A stretch of 64,000 bases of DNA from Locusta migratoria (Eukaryota > Arthropoda > Insecta > Orthoptera > Acrididae). Shown piece after piece: positions 33,271-44,371 of the stretch. Where the stretch lies: NCBI GenBank assembly GCA_026315105.1, contig CM048750.1, forward strand, positions 168,482,549 to 168,546,548. The letters are read 5' to 3'. The translations under genes and the position numbers were made by a program. The number at the start of each line of letters is the position of its first letter. Within the stretch, counting starts at the first letter, position 1. Below the pieces are notes generated by a model that had not been told where the DNA came from, searched no databases, and saw only the letters and a program-made list of their open reading frames with translations.

Positions 33271-34571
33271 GTTCTAACGCCCGTCACCCCTTTTCGGAAT
33301 GACTCAAACTGAGCCCTAATATTTTCCTGAATCACCGAAAGTTTTATTAGTTCACAGTCTATAACAAAGTCATTCCACTGTAGGTGAAGTTGAACTAATC
33401 TTATATGCTGGCCGAAGTCCATTGCGTTGTGAGCTGTCTTCGGCATTCACTAAAAGATTTGATGTTACAGGATATTTTCGTAAATTATAAACATATTAGT
33501 TGATATGGAAACGATTTTATTTCCACTTAAACAACGTTTAAATCAATCACATTGTTGCACAATCAAAAAATGCAGCGGCAAGCCAACGGAGCTGCTTACA
33601 GGTTTGTGACTGCTAGAAGACTAAATAAACATGGTTTCTCTCAAACATCTTTCTACGTAACCGCGTAATAAGATTGATGACAAAGTTTTGTAATTCACAA
33701 TTAAGCAATATTCGTTTACATTAAATATGCCAAAATACAGAAGTTAAAACATTACATTTAAACTTTGACTATTTATCTCAATGTATGTACACGTTTCATG
33801 AAATTTGTATCTAATGTGGTGCACAAATTTAAAGTGGTCCTTTGTAGGCGTAATATTATTGTGCCATGGAATTTTAATGTATTTCAGTTTGCGGTCAAAT
33901 TTTTTATTAATACGGATTTGTATATGGTTGTCGTAGTTTTGTTAATTTCGAAGATAGTTTCTTAGTACCAAACGGATTATTAATTTTAGTGCATGAAAAA
34001 TTATCAGTATTTAATTTAGGATCCAGTGATATATAAAACATGGTCTGACCTAATTTATTTAAACAAAAGGTATATATGAAATCATGTTGTGCAATAGTTA
34101 TAACATGTAGTATTGTTGTTTTTATACAAATTAGTATCTATATAGGTTCAGCAATTTCCGAAACTAAGTGTAAGGCATTTTTAGTGTTTGCAGCTTTTAC
34201 GAAAGTATTAAAAATTGAAAATTACGTAAAAGAACAGTCAAAGTTATGTTTTAAATCAACGTACTATTTCTTAAAGGTATTTTACTAATAGTGTTAATAG
34301 AATTTCAAACAGAAGGCGAAAATGTGATATTTTACATGTCCGGTAGTGAAGTTTTATTTTAGGTGTCAGATATTTTGTGTTTATATGTTGGCAACTGATT
34401 TTTGTAAGGAGCGTGCAACATAGCAGAAACGTTACATGGTGAGTATAGTGAATTTTCTTGTAATTAACTAATTAATTTCAATGTTTTAATCGCAATAATG
34501 TTGACTCCATCTCGCAACATACCTGCAGCCGGTAGCACTGAATCCCGGCCGCTAGCTTATACAGCTTATAC
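33271..34571. other. No gene recognised, AT-rich
   Basis: Long AT-rich stretch without domain matches or clear repeat ends. Confidence 0.45.
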
Positions 34572-34665
34572 ATGAACGTGCTGCCACCCTTACGCGCCCG
34601 GCAAGGCAAGACACGCGGAGCTCGCCGCGGCGGAGAGTCTTTGCGGACACACTGTTTTAGGGATT
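34572..34665 (+). repeat. Segment shared with 31955-32037 (inverted)
   Basis: ACACGCGGAGCTCGCCGCGG and GAGTCTTTGCGGACACACTG align with the minus strand of 31955-32030. A dispersed repeat piece of unknown family. Confidence 0.5.
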
Positions 34666-34959
34666 TATGGACATTCCTGCAGGTTGAATATTTTCAGTAC
34701 CTTCGGCCCTACTACAGACATTCGTCGAGTCTATGCCACTTCGTGTTGCGACACTTCTGCGGCTTCGCGTGGACCCTACACGACGTTAAGCAAGTGCACC
34801 AATGTATTTATATACTCAATTCGCTCTACAAGTCACCGAAGTCTCGAAACGCCTTTTCTTTAAATCACTCTGTATAGAGAGAGTAGTAAATCTTCCGTAT
34901 TATGTTGCAGGTCCCGTATCACTGTTCCCCTTTGACAGTTATACAGCTCAGAAATCTTC

Positions 34960-35370
34960 ATCCTTCCGCAGCAGCAAACATCGACTGAAGAATCGCGCGG
35001 GATCACCGACCGCAGAAATTGGGGGAAAAAGTCGTCTTGGGGGGATGAAATGGAGGCGTCCCTGGGGGATTGCGGGCCGACCCCGTGCCACCCCTCCGAG
35101 ATAAGGGTTTGTCGCGACGCGGCGCGCGCGTTTCCAGAGTCGCCCGAGAATCGGCCGCGGGGGTGGCAGGGGGTGGAATACTGTTTCGCCGTTGCGGGGG
35201 GATTATTTTCGCTATCAGCGCTGCGCAGTCAGGCTGAAGAGGGACATTACATTTCATGAGGCAGCGGGCGGCGGCTTACCCTTCTAAATCACCGCCCAGC
35301 CCGAGCAAGTTGTCAGCTGGCGATTTGTTGCCCAGGGGGCGGGCGAGCGCGTCGCTGCTGTTGCCAAACA
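34960..35370. other. GC-rich unique-looking block
   Basis: CpG-rich sequence with G runs, TCGCGACGCGGCGCGCGCG near 35111 and a GGGGGCGGGCGAGCGCG stretch near 35334. No recognisable repeat family or protein. It could be a CpG island of a host regulatory region. Confidence 0.35.
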
Positions 35371-35639
35371 TTAATTGGCCACTGGCGATCGATACTTCAA
35401 AATATCAGTTTCTCAACTGCTTTGAACAAGTAGCCTCGTTCCAAATTAAAAAGAAAGAAAAATATATGGCAGCCTCATAGAGTCGTAATATTACTGCGCT
35501 TCCGGGAATAAAAATTAGTGCACCTTGTTACCATAATTTTTCAGCATTTGTTGCACCCAGAACTCGAAGAGTTGCAGGGTGCAGTCAGCATCTGGACTTT
35601 AGAAAGGTAAACAGATGGTGCATAACAGCTTTCAGATAA

Positions 35640-35735
35640 TTGCAGAACGACATGTTGACCGTAGCTGTTTATTATTTCTCAATGCTACCGGTTTCGGTTA
35701 TTTACCATTGTCAAGCGTTAGCCTGAAGTAGACAA
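35640..35735 (-). ncRNA. Structured GAAA-palindrome motif (hammerhead-like), solo
   Basis: On the minus strand: CTTGACAAT, stem GGT...ACC, GAAA, then ACCGGT (palindrome, 35687-35692). Same order of parts as the motifs at 37.8, 42.5 and 53.0 kb. No inverted partner was found nearby. Confidence 0.35.
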
Positions 35736-35966
35736 AAAGTTATCAAAGTATTAGTCAACCATATAAATCGTTAACAAAAAATACAGTAAGTTTCATGAGA
35801 AATACTTACAGAGATTAGCTAATAGCTTAACATGTCGAGATACAAAACTACAAAATTATAACACAAGTATTCGTTGTCATTGCTCTAGTTATTGATGTTA
35901 TCACAGTGGCTGACTGCTACAGACTGAAGCATACATTGATGAGTATGAAATAAAATTATTTTAAAA

Positions 35967-36135
35967 TGTTTGTATAGTCTATGGGACTTAACTACGGGGT
36001 CATCAGTCTCTAAACTTACAAACTACTTATGAACTACTTGAACTCCATGCCCGAGGGGGGAATCGAATCCCCGACCGTAGTGGCCGTGCAGACCATGCCT
36101 GGAGCACCTCAGTCTCTTCGGCCACCGCGACCGGC
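35967..36135 (-). repeat. tRNA-derived SINE (family A) with TSD
   Basis: Reverse copy lacking part of the tail. ATTATTTTAAAA occurs at 35955-35966 and 36136-36147. Confidence 0.92.
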
Positions 36136-36147
36136 ATTATTTTAAAA

Positions 36148-36956
36148 ACCAAAGATAAAGAACATGCTTACCTTAAATTTCATTGCACAAAGATTATAGG
36201 GCATACATTTATGCTATGTCTATAACTGTCTTTGCTCTTCATTAGGATCTATGATGTAAACAATGTGATTGCTATGTTTATAAACAAGTGCTATACAATA
36301 TGATGAAGTGGATGTATATGTACATATGCACTACTATGAAGTTGTGATGTTAATATACTGTACAATTTTTAGGTTACATTACATCAATAAAACACCAAGT
36401 GTTTCTTTCTCCAGAAAAACAATAGTCTCAGAGATTGATCTACCAGACCTTATAATTCAAAAATAGCTGTCGCCATAAATGTGCAGTTGCAGCAGAATGC
36501 CACTGAACCGAGAAATCTTTCAAAGCCAGATTTTTTTTTTCTTTTTGCCATAGTTTCATCTATAGAAATCCATATGGAAGACTCCGCAATACCTTATCGG
36601 ATTCTTTGCAGTACGTCTATGTAAGTTAAGTAGACATTAATGTAAGTAACGTTAACCCTGGAGGCCGAGATTGGAGTAATGTTTTTTTCTTTGTAATATC
36701 GACTTAAGTGCTTCTACTTCTAATTTTTCAGGGCAAGTCTTTTGAAAATTGAAGAAACACGTTGTTTTTTAATATTTTATGCTGAAATAGACAAAAATTG
36801 GCGTTAACGTTGAAAAAGGTTATTTTATGTGCTGTAAAGTTAGCTTTTACAGTTTCTTGAAACACCTAAGTACAAATATCAAACAATAAATGTGTCCGAA
36901 GACATATTTTGTCTCGATGTACATCAAAGAGATAAGTCTGAAGGACTGGCATTGAA
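36148..36956. other. No gene recognised
   Basis: AT-rich sequence; nothing identifiable apart from a short T run near 36531-36540. Confidence 0.45.
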
Positions 36957-37056
36957 TTAAAGTTTGTGTCACGGCCGGTATTCGAACCTGGGACCTCCTG
37001 CTTAATAGGCAGGCACTACACGCACAAAGCTCTCAACAACACAAACTTTAATTCTG
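36957..37056 (-). repeat. Small inverted-repeat element carrying a tRNA-like core
   Basis: AAAGTTTGTGT at 36959 and ACACAAACTTT at about 37039 form inverted ends. Between them, on the minus strand, a tRNA-like core has box B GGTTCGAATACCGG and an anticodon arm CCTGC-CTATTAA-GCAGG (anticodon ATT by position, with U33 present). It is likely a tRNA-derived MITE or pseudogene rather than a working tRNA. Confidence 0.65.
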
Positions 37057-37489
37057 CCTCATGTTTCCCTTATACTGGGTGTCCCACTCAACTGTTTCAC
37101 CCCAGATATCTCTGAAACTACAAGAGATATTGAAAAACGACTTACAGTCATGAACGTACGGCAGGGGCTTATGAAAGTAGGCACTATGAGACACTCTAAA
37201 ATGTGAAGAAATTCCACTTTTTCGAGGCCAGAAAGTACCCTCAAATTCTGTCCGCCACTGTTTTCTGTTTACTACGCCATTGGGAAAACGAGTTTGACAT
37301 CTTTATCCGGAAGTCATCGCTCGCCGATAATTAGTAAAAGCACGAATACGGTCAGAGAGAGGGACTTGCGGATATGAGATGACACGGAAGTAGAAGAAAT
37401 GTGGAGGACGCGCTGGGCATATTGTGGGGGATAGGATGGTGTACAGAGTCATTGTGTGTCCTTCTTGGTCTAAGATGACTGGGACACGA

Positions 37490-37925
37490 CTGTGTAATTA
37501 CTTATAAATATACCAACGCACACTTACATCCGTTAATGTTGTAAGTCATTTATTATTAGTTCCGATAACTCGTTGTTACCATCTTCAGACTCCTGTTTAG
37601 TTGACTACTATCCCATAATCAGAATCCATATAGATGATCTCGTATGTATACCAATATTATATAACTGAACAAGTTAAACAGGTTAAAGAAGTGAACGAAG
37701 TGATCGTATGACGATGTAGTGCTGGAAAACAATCTGATCAAAACCCTTTGAGGGTTAGGTTATAAAAATGGATCTACATACGAGATCATCTATATGGACC
37801 CTGAATATGTGATAGCAGGCAAATAAAATGGTACCTGAAGATGGTAACAATAAGCTACCGAAACTAGTAATAAATTATTTATAATATTAACGGCTGAAGG
37901 TATGTCTTGGTCTATTTATAAGGTT
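37490..37925. mobile_element. Foldback element with hammerhead-like motif in both arms
   Basis: 37490-37655 is the imperfect inverted copy of 37765-37925; the loop is about 110 bp. The plus-strand arm carries CTGAAGAT, GGTA...TACC stem, GAAA and ACTAGT (37835-37866). The opposite arm carries the same parts on the minus strand with GGAA in place of GAAA. No protein is encoded. Confidence 0.8.
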
Positions 37926-38600
37926 TGGAGAGTGTTGAGACAGAACTAGAGACAAAGAGATACGTGGAATTTGTATGACATATAGAAGCAGGTCTGAATG
38001 AATTACATGGTGCTACTTTCTCCTCTGACAGCGTGAATACTCACATGTCTGCATCCTTGACGTAACGAGAAAACCCTGATTAACACTGGCTCAGGAAATG
38101 TCATGGCACAGATAGCGGACCACACCGTCAGCTGCAGTCGCATAGGAGACTTCTGAGACGTGATTGCTCAAGTGATTGGTGTGTCATCGTGAGCTGATAT
38201 AATTTGAATGCGGTGTGGAGGTCGGTGCCCGAAATTTGGATTTCGGCAGTGGTAGAGCAATTCGATTCCTCCCATTCAGCTGTGTCCATCGTGCACCGTG
38301 AATGGTTGAACTGCCGCCCTACATGTCGTCCAACCACGCCCTATGAACGTGACCCGCGACATCTGACAGGGATCTTCGATAGTGGCAGAAGGGCAATAGT
38401 GCAACAGATCATGGGTAACTGCAACATCAGATATTCTAGACACGTTACATACTGGACAAACTGTGTATGTATTGGTTCCGTGGTGAGTCGAACCTGCAGG
38501 GAAGTGTTACTGTTGACACAAAGTCATCGGGCACAATGACTTGCATTCCTAGCCCGTCATTGGCGGAATGTGATGCGGTCGTACGAGTCAAGGGTTTCAT

Positions 38601-38806
38601 GCCGGCCGCGGTGGCCGAGGAGACTGAGGCGCTCCAGTCACGGTCTGCACGGCCCCTACGGCCGGGGGTTCGAATCCCCCCTCGGGCATGGATATTTGTG
38701 CCGTCCTAGTTCGTAAGTAGTTCATAAGTAGTTTGTAAGTTTAGGGACTGATGACCCCGTAGTTAAGTCTCATAGACTATTACAAACATTTGAACATTTT
38801 TTTTTT
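38601..38806 (+). repeat. tRNA-derived SINE (family A), full length, with TSD
   Basis: CAAGGGTTTCAT is duplicated at 38589-38600 and 38807-38818. The insertion splits the Tc1-like transposase sequence. Confidence 0.95.
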
Positions 38807-39154
38807 CAAGGGTTTCATCTGCCCCATGCTGGTTGGAAGCATCGTGTTTGGTACAGACGACACGAACTCATGGATTCCGCCAGGTTTGATCAAAGGTAGT
38901 GGTCTCTCTGTTATGTCTTGGGGGAACCTTCCTGATGTGAAACGGGTCCACTAGACATTTTGAAGTGGACTTTGAATGGTTTCTGGTATGTTAAGACGCT
39001 TTGGGACACTCTGAAGCAATTTTTGGCCTTCCAACACTATGACTCTTCAGCGAAGCTTGAAGGTCAAACCCACATTCATGTGTAACTCACACTGTTGGTT
39101 AGAGACGATCTGATAGAATGTATTCTGTTGATTGCCAACATCAGTATTGTGAAG

Positions 39155-39318
39155 AGATATTTATTTCGCAACTAGTTCCAGCAGCCATGCTGTCATTCTT
39201 AGGAGCTGATCACTCACTGTTGGAAATAAATAATCATCTCTCTCGTCACATGAGATGCATGATTTTACCTGAGGATGATAACAAGCCTGCTGAAACTAGT
39301 CAAGAAATAAAGGTCTTT
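39155..39318. repeat. Small foldback with hammerhead-like motif
   Basis: The left arm (39158-39210) reads inverted relative to 39260-39315. The plus arm has CTGAGGAT, a weak stem, GAAA and ACTAGT (39269-39300). The minus arm has CTAAGAAT ... GGAA and ACTAGT. It resembles the 37.5-37.9 kb foldback in the terminal part. Confidence 0.65.
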
Positions 39319-39326
39319 TCATCAAA

Positions 39327-39510
39327 GCCGCGCGGAACGGCCGAGTGGTCTAAGGCGTCATGTTACGGACTCGCTGACCGATCACGGCAGAGATTCGAGT
39401 CCTCTCTCGGGTATGTGTGTGTGTTGTCCTTAGTGTAAGCCTAAGTAGTTTGTAAGTCAGGGACTGATGACCATAGCAGTTTGGTTCAATAGGTTTACAA
39501 ACATTTTATC
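39327..39510 (+). repeat. tRNA-derived SINE, tRNA-Leu-like subtype
   Basis: The head reads GGCCGAGTGGTCTAAGGCG, typical of a Leu-type tRNA 5' half, with box B GATTCGAGTCC and the shared tail (GGGACTGATGACC, ACAAACATTT). It differs in the head from family A copies nearby. Confidence 0.85.
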
Positions 39511-39857
39511 AATTTTCATAAAAACGGCAATTGACAGAAATCTTGCACTTCTCACGCCGCCCGGTAATGGTACATACAAGGGAGGTTCACAAATTAATAT
39601 GACCATCCCGGGTCCAGATTTGAACCCCACTGAGTATATCTGGGACGTAATGAAACATAGGCACTATGCCATTGATCATGCACTCACCAACAGACTAGAA
39701 CTGCATGTCAAACTGCAAAAGATATGGTGTCAGCTGCGTCTAGGGGAGTAACACGGACTTCTAGACTCACTTTCACAGCCTCTCACTGACGTCCGCAGGA
39801 TTAGAGGATTCCCACACGATATTAGGTGCCTAACCTATTGCATTTGCGAAGAACATG

Positions 39858-40950
39858 TGAGTAGCCTATTATCAAAGACGGACATCTGTCGTTTGCCGGA
39901 AACCCTGATAAACGTCATTTTTATCGCGAAATGAAGGGCTAATTTATTTATAAGCTGGTTTGAACATTATCAACTTTAATACCCGAGGATTTGAACCTGT
40001 GGCTAATATCAATTTGATTACTCAAGCACATTCAAATTCTGTTTGAAAATACAGATGTCCGTCTTTGAAACCAATACGTGTAGGTGTCCGCTTTTGATGT
40101 GTACACGCATTCGGATGTCCGTTTTTGATACACAGAGATTCGCTTACTGCTGACGAGAGTCTTTTACAGGTGTATAATCTGGGAAATTATAGGAATATCG
40201 GCACAAAGTGGAAAATATTAAATTCAGAACTCTATTACATACTGAAAAAATGAAGAACTACTGTTTAATCATAATAATTCTTTTAATTTTATATACAAAA
40301 TGAAATGTTACGGCACTGAATTTCTAAAATTATTAGCATAAGATAGGTTGAAACTGTCGCCAGATTTTGCCGTAAACATCTTTACGTTATTTTTGACATC
40401 AAACTTCTTTCCAACAAGTGATAATTTCGTACAGCACACGTTACAATAGAACAACGTAGTTAACAAACTAGTCTTACCGTTGTTCTTTTCATTGTTTATT
40501 TTCCACTTTTCAGGTTGTCTCGACTGCTTCCTAGCTTTTCCTTCGGACGCTGGTGATATATTATGTTCCATTTAACTCGCTTTAAGATGGTTATTAGTAA
40601 TAATACTATAAAAAATTACTGAAAAACTTAAGTACGGGCTAATACGTCTTAGTACCTGGCACATACTGTTGCCATGTCAGATTTTTGAGGTCATGTGATT
40701 ATACACTGTGTTCCCATTGGTGCAAACTGCTTAATTCAACAAGTGCCCGAATTTGATATTAAGCTCTTATGGAGGTGTCAGATTTAGATTTGGACAGACA
40801 AATTTAACGTGTGATTTATCTCATTTACGTCAACGATTGGAAAACAAAGGACTTCACCAATGAAAAGAGCGGAAAACGTCCATTAGGATAGACTGCTAAG
40901 TAAATTTCGACCACTAGGTCAGATGTCCAGGTTTGATATTAGGCTACTCA
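39858..40950. mobile_element. Non-autonomous DNA element with TGAGTAGCCTA inverted ends
   Basis: TGAGTAGCCTATTATCAAAG at 39858 and the inverted TGAGTAGCCTAATATCAAAC ending at 40950 define TIRs that continue through a GGACATCTG word. Sub-terminal GATGTCCG-type words recur near 40050-40130. A minus-strand frame (40308-40571) may be a transposase N-terminus. The target duplication is short or unclear. Confidence 0.65.
40308..40571 (-). CDS. 87-codon open frame inside the TGAGTAGCC element
   Basis: The frame starts MEHNISPASEGKARKQSRQP and contains PEKWKINNEKNNGK and a YCNVCCTKLS segment. The Arg/Lys-rich RKRxRxPEKWKRNxxK pattern is reminiscent of the N-terminus of ISL2EU/PIF-Harbinger-type transposon proteins, but I cannot confirm this from memory alone. 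It is far shorter than any transposase, with no catalytic motif in the element, so at best a truncated gene. Confidence 0.3.
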   Translation of the reverse strand: MEHNISPASEGKARKQSRQPEKWKINNEKNNGKTSLLTTLFYCNVCCTKLSLVGKKFDVKNNVKMFTAKSGDSFNLSYANNFRNSVP

Positions 40951-41033
40951 TGTATACTGTCACAATATGATTACACTTTGGTCGATATTTGGTTGTATCC
41001 CACCATATAAATTTACGGAAAGACAGAAAAGCA

Positions 41034-41280
41034 GCCGGCCGCGGTGGCCGAGGTGACTGAGGCGCTCCAGTCACGGTCAGCACGGCCACTACGGTCGGGG
41101 GTTCGAATCACCCCTCGGGCATGGATATTTGTGCCGTCCTAGTTCGTAAGTAGTTCATAAGTAGTTTGTAAGTTTAGGGACTGATGACCCCGTAGTTAAG
41201 TCCCATAAGCTTAACAAACATGTGAACATGTGTGTGTGTGAGTTAAGTCCCATAGACTCTGCAAACACTTGAACATTTGA
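41034..41280 (+). repeat. tRNA-derived SINE (family A) with duplicated tail and TSD
   Basis: ACAGAAAAGCA lies at 41023-41033 and 41281-41291. The 3' part is unusual: after AACATGTGAACATG and a short TG run, the GTTAAGTCCCATAGACTC tail segment is repeated once. Confidence 0.93.
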
Positions 41281-41291
41281 ACAGAAAAGCA

Positions 41292-41879
41292 ATTACTGGC
41301 AGATTCGATCACAATAATTTGAAAACTCAATTGAGAAAGCTATCGAGAAAATTTAGGGGAGAAGTATTTCAAACTGAGAGAAGAACTAATCTATTGTCAC
41401 CAACTTATGTTTTGCGTAAGGACCACGCAGAAAAGAGAAATTACGGTTTGTACAGAGGAAAATAAAATGTTGTTTTTCCTTCGCTTTATTTGGTAAGGAA
41501 ATGACTACCAGTGGTAAGAGGTACTCTCCACCATGCAGCTTGACGTAGCTAGCGGATTATGTATGTAGATGTCTATGCCCCGTTGACCACTTGGTTCCCT
41601 AGCTTCGTGTGTTCTGCGCCACTCTGAAATCTAAACTCATCATCCAGCCGTCTAATCTCCAACCGATGTCGTCATGAGCCCCAGAGAAGGTGTTTGTCGG
41701 CGATGTCGTGATTTCTGGTGCCACAACACATTAGTACGAATTTCCACCGCACTGTCTTAGCGTACATGTTTCTGGTAGTCCAACATTAATTTCAAGAGGT
41801 GTTTCTTGTCCGTTAGCGCTGACAATCTGATTGTACTTTGATTGATACTTGGTTTTGCTACGGGTCATGTAGCAACGCC
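41292..41879. other. Possible LINE 3' end, otherwise unassigned
   Basis: GGTAAGAGGTACTCTCCACC followed by a GTATGTAGATG tail near 41512-41572 resembles insect LINE 3' ends (compare 45228-45272). No coding domain is visible. Confidence 0.35.
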
Positions 41880-42175
41880 CGATAGGCTCCCTCGATCTGT
41901 TGACCCCAGAGGACCGCCAGTGGAGACGTGCCCTCCCCCTGCCCCCCGCCTCCCGCCCCCACTTGTGCAGCGGGTGTCCCTGGAGGCCCATCTGGCGCCC
42001 CAGGCTGGACAGCGGCAAACAGCGCGCTCTCAGAGCGTATCGCCTGGCGCCACTCCACTCCACTCTGTCTGCCGCGAGGGGGCGCTGGAGGGCAGCGAGG
42101 TGACGGCGACACCGCTAACGGCCTGTAAAGCGACACCCACACCAGGCGTGTCGCTGGCCTTGCTTCAGATAACAG
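41880..42175. other. GC-rich block
   Basis: C-rich and CpG-rich on the plus strand (CCCCCTGCCCCCCGCCTCCC near 41935). Several overlapping open frames are present on both strands, as expected from composition. No protein family or repeat is recognised. Confidence 0.35.
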
Positions 42176-42244
42176 CGGTACAAAACAGACAAGGTGCATG
42201 CCACTGAGCTACCTATAGTTTACGACGAAGCCTTCCTTTCACCT

Positions 42245-43428
42245 TATAATGACATGATTATTATAGTGAAACGCCGGCCGCGGTGGCCGAGGGGACTGAG
42301 GCGCTCCAGTCACGGTCTGCACGGCCACTACGGTCGGGGGTTCGAATTCCCCCTCGGGCATGGATATTTGTGCCGTCCTAGTTCGTAAGTAGTTCATAAG
42401 TAGTTTGTAAGTTTAGGGACTGATGACCCCGTAGTTAAGTCCCATAGACTCTACAAACATTTGAACAATTTATAATGAAACACCAATAACACTGCTTTAT
42501 ACTTGCTGCTATTATTCATAAATCACAATGAGCTCATTTCCGCATTTAGGCATCATCAGGTGCTCTGTAAATACATTTGTAATGGTCTGAATATACGTAT
42601 ATGTATACTAACTATCGATGGAAGTGGTTTACAATTTCTTAGTTCTTACCTTACATTACCTTACATGCAATATCGTATGTGTCACTGTTGTCTTCATTTT
42701 TCACCTAGATGTCGATTGGTGCCTCGTTTGTGTCTATGCTGTCTTTATTTTTACACTGGATGTCAAATGGTGCCTGTTAGCTTCTTATGTTATTTCGATT
42801 TTGACAGCTGGGGTTGACAGTGTATTTGCGATATTCCATATTTACATAGTTATTGTTCACGTGTTTTGTAGAGAACTCTTTTGTAGTTTGTCTGTTTCAT
42901 TGGGTTTTGCTTTAATTAGGTCTTTTACTAGAATTTTCGATAAATTTTGTTGATTTTTTATGCTTTATTATTAGTAAATTTTTCGTAATTATTTTCGTTA
43001 GTGGTATCGTCTTCATTGTGTTATATCTCTCTAGTACTTCAACAGTAACTATGTAAACATGGAATATTCAAAATACACTGTCAACCAAGCTGCCAAGATC
43101 GAAATAACGTAAGAAGCTAACAGGCACCAATTGACATCCAGGTGTAAAAAATAACGACAGCATAGACACAAACGAGGCATCAATCGACATCTAGGTCAAA
43201 AATAAAGACAGCAGTGACACATACGATATTCCGTGTAAGGTAAGAACTAAGAAATTGTAAACCACTTCCATCTATAGTTACAGTACATATATGTATATTC
43301 AGACCATTCTAATATATTTACAGATCACCTGATGTTGGCTAAATGAGCTCATTGTGATTTATAAATAACAGCAAGTATAAAGCAGTGTTATTGGTGTATC
43401 ATTATAATAATCATGTCATTACAAGATA
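42245..43428. mobile_element. Large foldback element with hammerhead-like motif, SINE in left arm
   Basis: Arms of roughly 380-400 bp (42245-42855, including the SINE, and 43043-43428) are inverted copies, both containing TGGTGCCT / AGGCACCA blocks and the GCAAGTATAAAGCAGTG end. The left arm has, on the minus strand, CTGATGA, a weak stem, GAAA and ATGAGCTCAT (42527-42563). The right arm has CTGATGT and keeps the palindrome but has lost GAAA. Within each arm a block of about 50 bp is tandemly duplicated. Confidence 0.85.
42273..42470 (+). repeat. tRNA-derived SINE (family A) with TSD, inside a foldback arm
   Basis: TATAGTGAAAC (42262-42272) and TATAATGAAAC (42471-42481) flank it. The opposite foldback arm shows the unoccupied sequence. 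Confidence 0.92.
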
Positions 43429-43626
43429 TATTTTACACTGCGCTCCCAAAGAACGAAAACTTGCTTTCAAGAGCATATAGAAACTACCAGAGAAACCCAG
43501 CATTGCCTGGGGATATAATATTTGTAACCATCAGGTTTAGAGGGAAGAAAAGGAACTATGTTTATGTTGTAATAGGGTAGAGTGGTACAATTGCGATCAT
43601 TTCGGACAAATGTTATTTTATCTGGA
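43429..43626. other. No gene recognised
   Basis: Nothing identifiable. Confidence 0.4.
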
Positions 43627-43775
43627 AATACAAGGTGTCTCACGAAAGACGCCTGCCAGTCGTCCGCAGATCGCGCGATACGGCTCCCGGCCGCCGCCAC
43701 CGCATCCGCCGGCCACAGCATCGCCGGATTCTTGGACTCTATTGTGCCACGGGCGCATACACTGAGTTAAAAAAC
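43627..43775 (+). repeat. Solo TIR-like copy of the 7.9-kb mariner composite
   Basis: Starts with GGTGTCTCACGAAAGACGCC and follows the 7929-8065 sequence through the GAGTTAAA word. No opposite end lies nearby. Confidence 0.75.
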
Positions 43776-43962
43776 ATTGCCATCTAGTAATACATTTTAT
43801 TGAGATTTTGGTTACAACTGTAATTTGTGTGTGATAATGTACAATGTTCTGCTGTCTCAACTCTTTGCTTGGGGTTTACATGCCGTTTACTTAGAGCGAG
43901 GCACATGGGGTTACCATGACGTTGATAAACTCAGTCTCGTTGGCCTATTATATGGTGTGTGA

Positions 43963-44210
43963 TCACCTCGGATGACCAGTACAGTTGCATGCCAGCCTGG
44001 CATGGAGAGCGTTATCTTCCACCAGAAGGAGCCCGTTGCCTATGGCATCAGCATAGGGCAGAACAGAAAGTCGAAGGATCTTGTCTTTATACTTCTGAAT
44101 AGTAAAAGCGCCATTCTGAACGACGTAGAGGTCGATACGTCCACCGATACTGCCTCCTGTCCACACTAGTCGTTCACCGCCATGATACTGTGATATTTCC
44201 TGCACATAAG
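43963..44210 (-). pseudogene. Tc1-like transposase fragment (central DDE part)
   Basis: The minus frame encodes YHGGERLVWTGGSIGGRIDL, VVQNGAFTIQKYKDKILRLS and ADAIGNGLLLVEDNALHARL. It matches the Tc1 region from the GGGSVMVWGGIS motif to the M(Q)DNA-PH motif that bears the second catalytic Asp. Flanking catalytic regions are missing. Confidence 0.8.
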
Positions 44211-44371
44211 TTTAACAACATAAATGCTTGTCTCGTTGAGAATGGTCTTTCTGATCATGCTGCACAGCTAGGAACAGTATATGACGTACAACGTTAGCTT
44301 TCAGGGCCTGCGTCAACTTCATTTAAAACTTCCGGGCTCACAAGTCGTGGTCGATTTCTAAAACTTTCCCT

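Larger units (their letters stand above)
38200..39780 (+). pseudogene. Tc1-like transposase, interrupted by two SINEs and a small foldback
   Basis: The N-terminal part includes SAVSIVHREWLNCRPTCR and YERDPRHLTGIFDSGRRAIV (38250-38410), the Tc1 bipartite DNA-binding region. LAFLARHWRNVMRSYESR follows (about 38540-38590), then a SINE (38601-38806). The gene resumes with KHRVWYRRHELMDSARFD (about 38840-38890). The C-terminal block PGPDLNPTEYIWDVMK (about 39610-39655) lies beyond the foldback (39155-39318) and a second SINE. Stops and frameshifts are present throughout. Confidence 0.8.

Noticed and set aside
42618..42953. 111-codon hydrophobic frame
   Set aside because: It lies in the foldback arm and loop; the opposite arm does not preserve it, and AT/GT-rich DNA explains the hydrophobicity.
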